Source: AP-16 sp036395835 (GTDB taxonomy: Bacteria; Pseudomonadota; Alphaproteobacteria; Rhizobiales; Xanthobacteraceae). Taken from it: a DNA stretch of 5,711 bases. The stretch is taken from positions 1-5,711 of the forward strand of contig DASWCW010000242.1 of NCBI GenBank assembly GCA_036395835.1, read 5' to 3'. The position numbers and the translations under genes are program-made. Positions 5,489 to 5,711 of the stretch are shown here, in pieces. The notes under the pieces were generated by a model. The model was not told the DNA's origin and did not search any database. It saw nothing but the letters and a program-made list of their open reading frames with translations. Every line of letters begins with the position of its first letter. The stretch's first letter is position 1.

Positions 5489-5711
5489 AAAGTTCGCCGC
5501 CTGTTCTCGCAGATAACGGGAGGGTAGCGCCAGCGCGCCCCGGCGGACGCCGCTAGGACGGCGATCGTCACTCGCCAGGCACCCGAGAGGGAGCTTCCGC
5601 GACCGCGGGCCGTCCTGAGACTCGTGCTGCCGTTGCGCTCCGGCCCGTCGCCAAGTAAACCCTCGAATGCGACCGCCGGCCCCCTCATCCTCGCCCCAAT
5701 GACCGCAAACG

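Larger units (their letters stand above)
5230..5711. other. Non-coding region upstream of the ccm operon, no convincing gene
   Basis: About 480 bases hold no open frame with family features on either strand. Bases 5230-5400 must contain the ccm promoter. TTGTCA on the minus strand (complement of 5311-5316) is a possible -35, but no well-spaced -10 follows. TATAAA lies at 5347-5352 on the plus strand, also without a matching -35. An 11-bp palindrome, CTGCC-A-GGCAG, is at 5385-5395. From about 5400 the character changes to a cluster of short repeats, then G+C-rich sequence to the edge in which I see nothing. No tRNA, no terminator and no transposase end were recognised. In Bradyrhizobium the aconitase gene acnA is known to lie divergently beside ccmA. 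Its recognisable N-terminus is not found here. Confidence 0.5.

Noticed and set aside
5422..5688. Minus-strand open frame of 88 codons starting MRGPAVAFEG
   Set aside because: There is no Shine-Dalgarno, low-complexity Arg/Gly/Ala composition, no family resemblance, and it covers the repeat cluster.
5234..5710. Stop-free minus-strand frame of 158 codons upstream of ccmA
   Set aside because: It has no start other than a TTG near 5416, the translation is Arg/Gly/Ala-rich with no recognisable motif, and it runs through repeats. Stop-free stretches of this length arise by chance at this G+C. A C-terminal gene fragment entering from the right edge cannot be fully excluded.
5699..5711. ATG at 5699 as the start of a gene leaving the right edge
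   Set aside because: There is no ribosome binding site upstream and only four codons are visible, which do not match the known start of aconitase or another family.

Overview
The window looks like chromosomal DNA of an alphaproteobacterium of the Rhizobiales, most likely Bradyrhizobium or a close relative. The evidence is the high G+C content, the gene order ccmA-ccmB-ccmC-ccmD-ccmG, the Tat-leader substrate-binding protein with the N-terminus MRRREFIAILGGAAAAWPLG, and the TPR-type secreted protein at the left edge. This assignment rests on recognising the families, not on a database search.

Layout from left to right. (1) Bases 1-220, minus strand: the N-terminus of an exported TPR-family protein that runs off the left edge. 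(2) Bases 221-404: a divergent promoter region with a perfect 6+6 palindrome, TTCGCG-N4-CGCGAA, that could be an operator. (3) Bases 405-1301, plus strand: a LysR-type regulator, visibly poorer in G+C than the ccm genes. (4) Bases 1322-2308, minus strand: an ABC transporter substrate-binding protein with no permease or ATPase beside it, convergent with the LysR gene. (5) Bases 2383-5229, minus strand: a compact cytochrome c maturation operon, transcribed ccmA > ccmB > ccmC > ccmD > ccmG, with a 4-base ATGA overlap (A/B), a 51-base gap (B/C), a 2-base gap (C/D) and a 20-base gap (D/G). (6) Bases 5230-5711: about 480 bases with no convincing gene. They hold the ccm leader (a GC hairpin and a 13-bp perfect tandem repeat) and then a cluster of GGTAGC-based direct and inverted repeats.

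The ccm genes act as one pathway. CcmA and CcmB form the ABC module that uses ATP to release holo-CcmE from the CcmC-CcmD heme-loading complex. CcmG is the membrane-anchored thioredoxin-like protein that keeps the apocytochrome heme-binding cysteines reduced. The remaining parts of System I (ccmE, ccmF, ccmH, ccmI) are not here, which fits rhizobia, where they lie at a separate locus. The TPR gene, the LysR gene and the substrate-binding protein have no evident link to cytochrome c maturation.

I do not see a clearly new biological system. The parts most worth checking are the repeat cluster at 5435-5528, the absence of the usual divergent acnA next to ccmA within the window, and the palindrome between the TPR and LysR genes.
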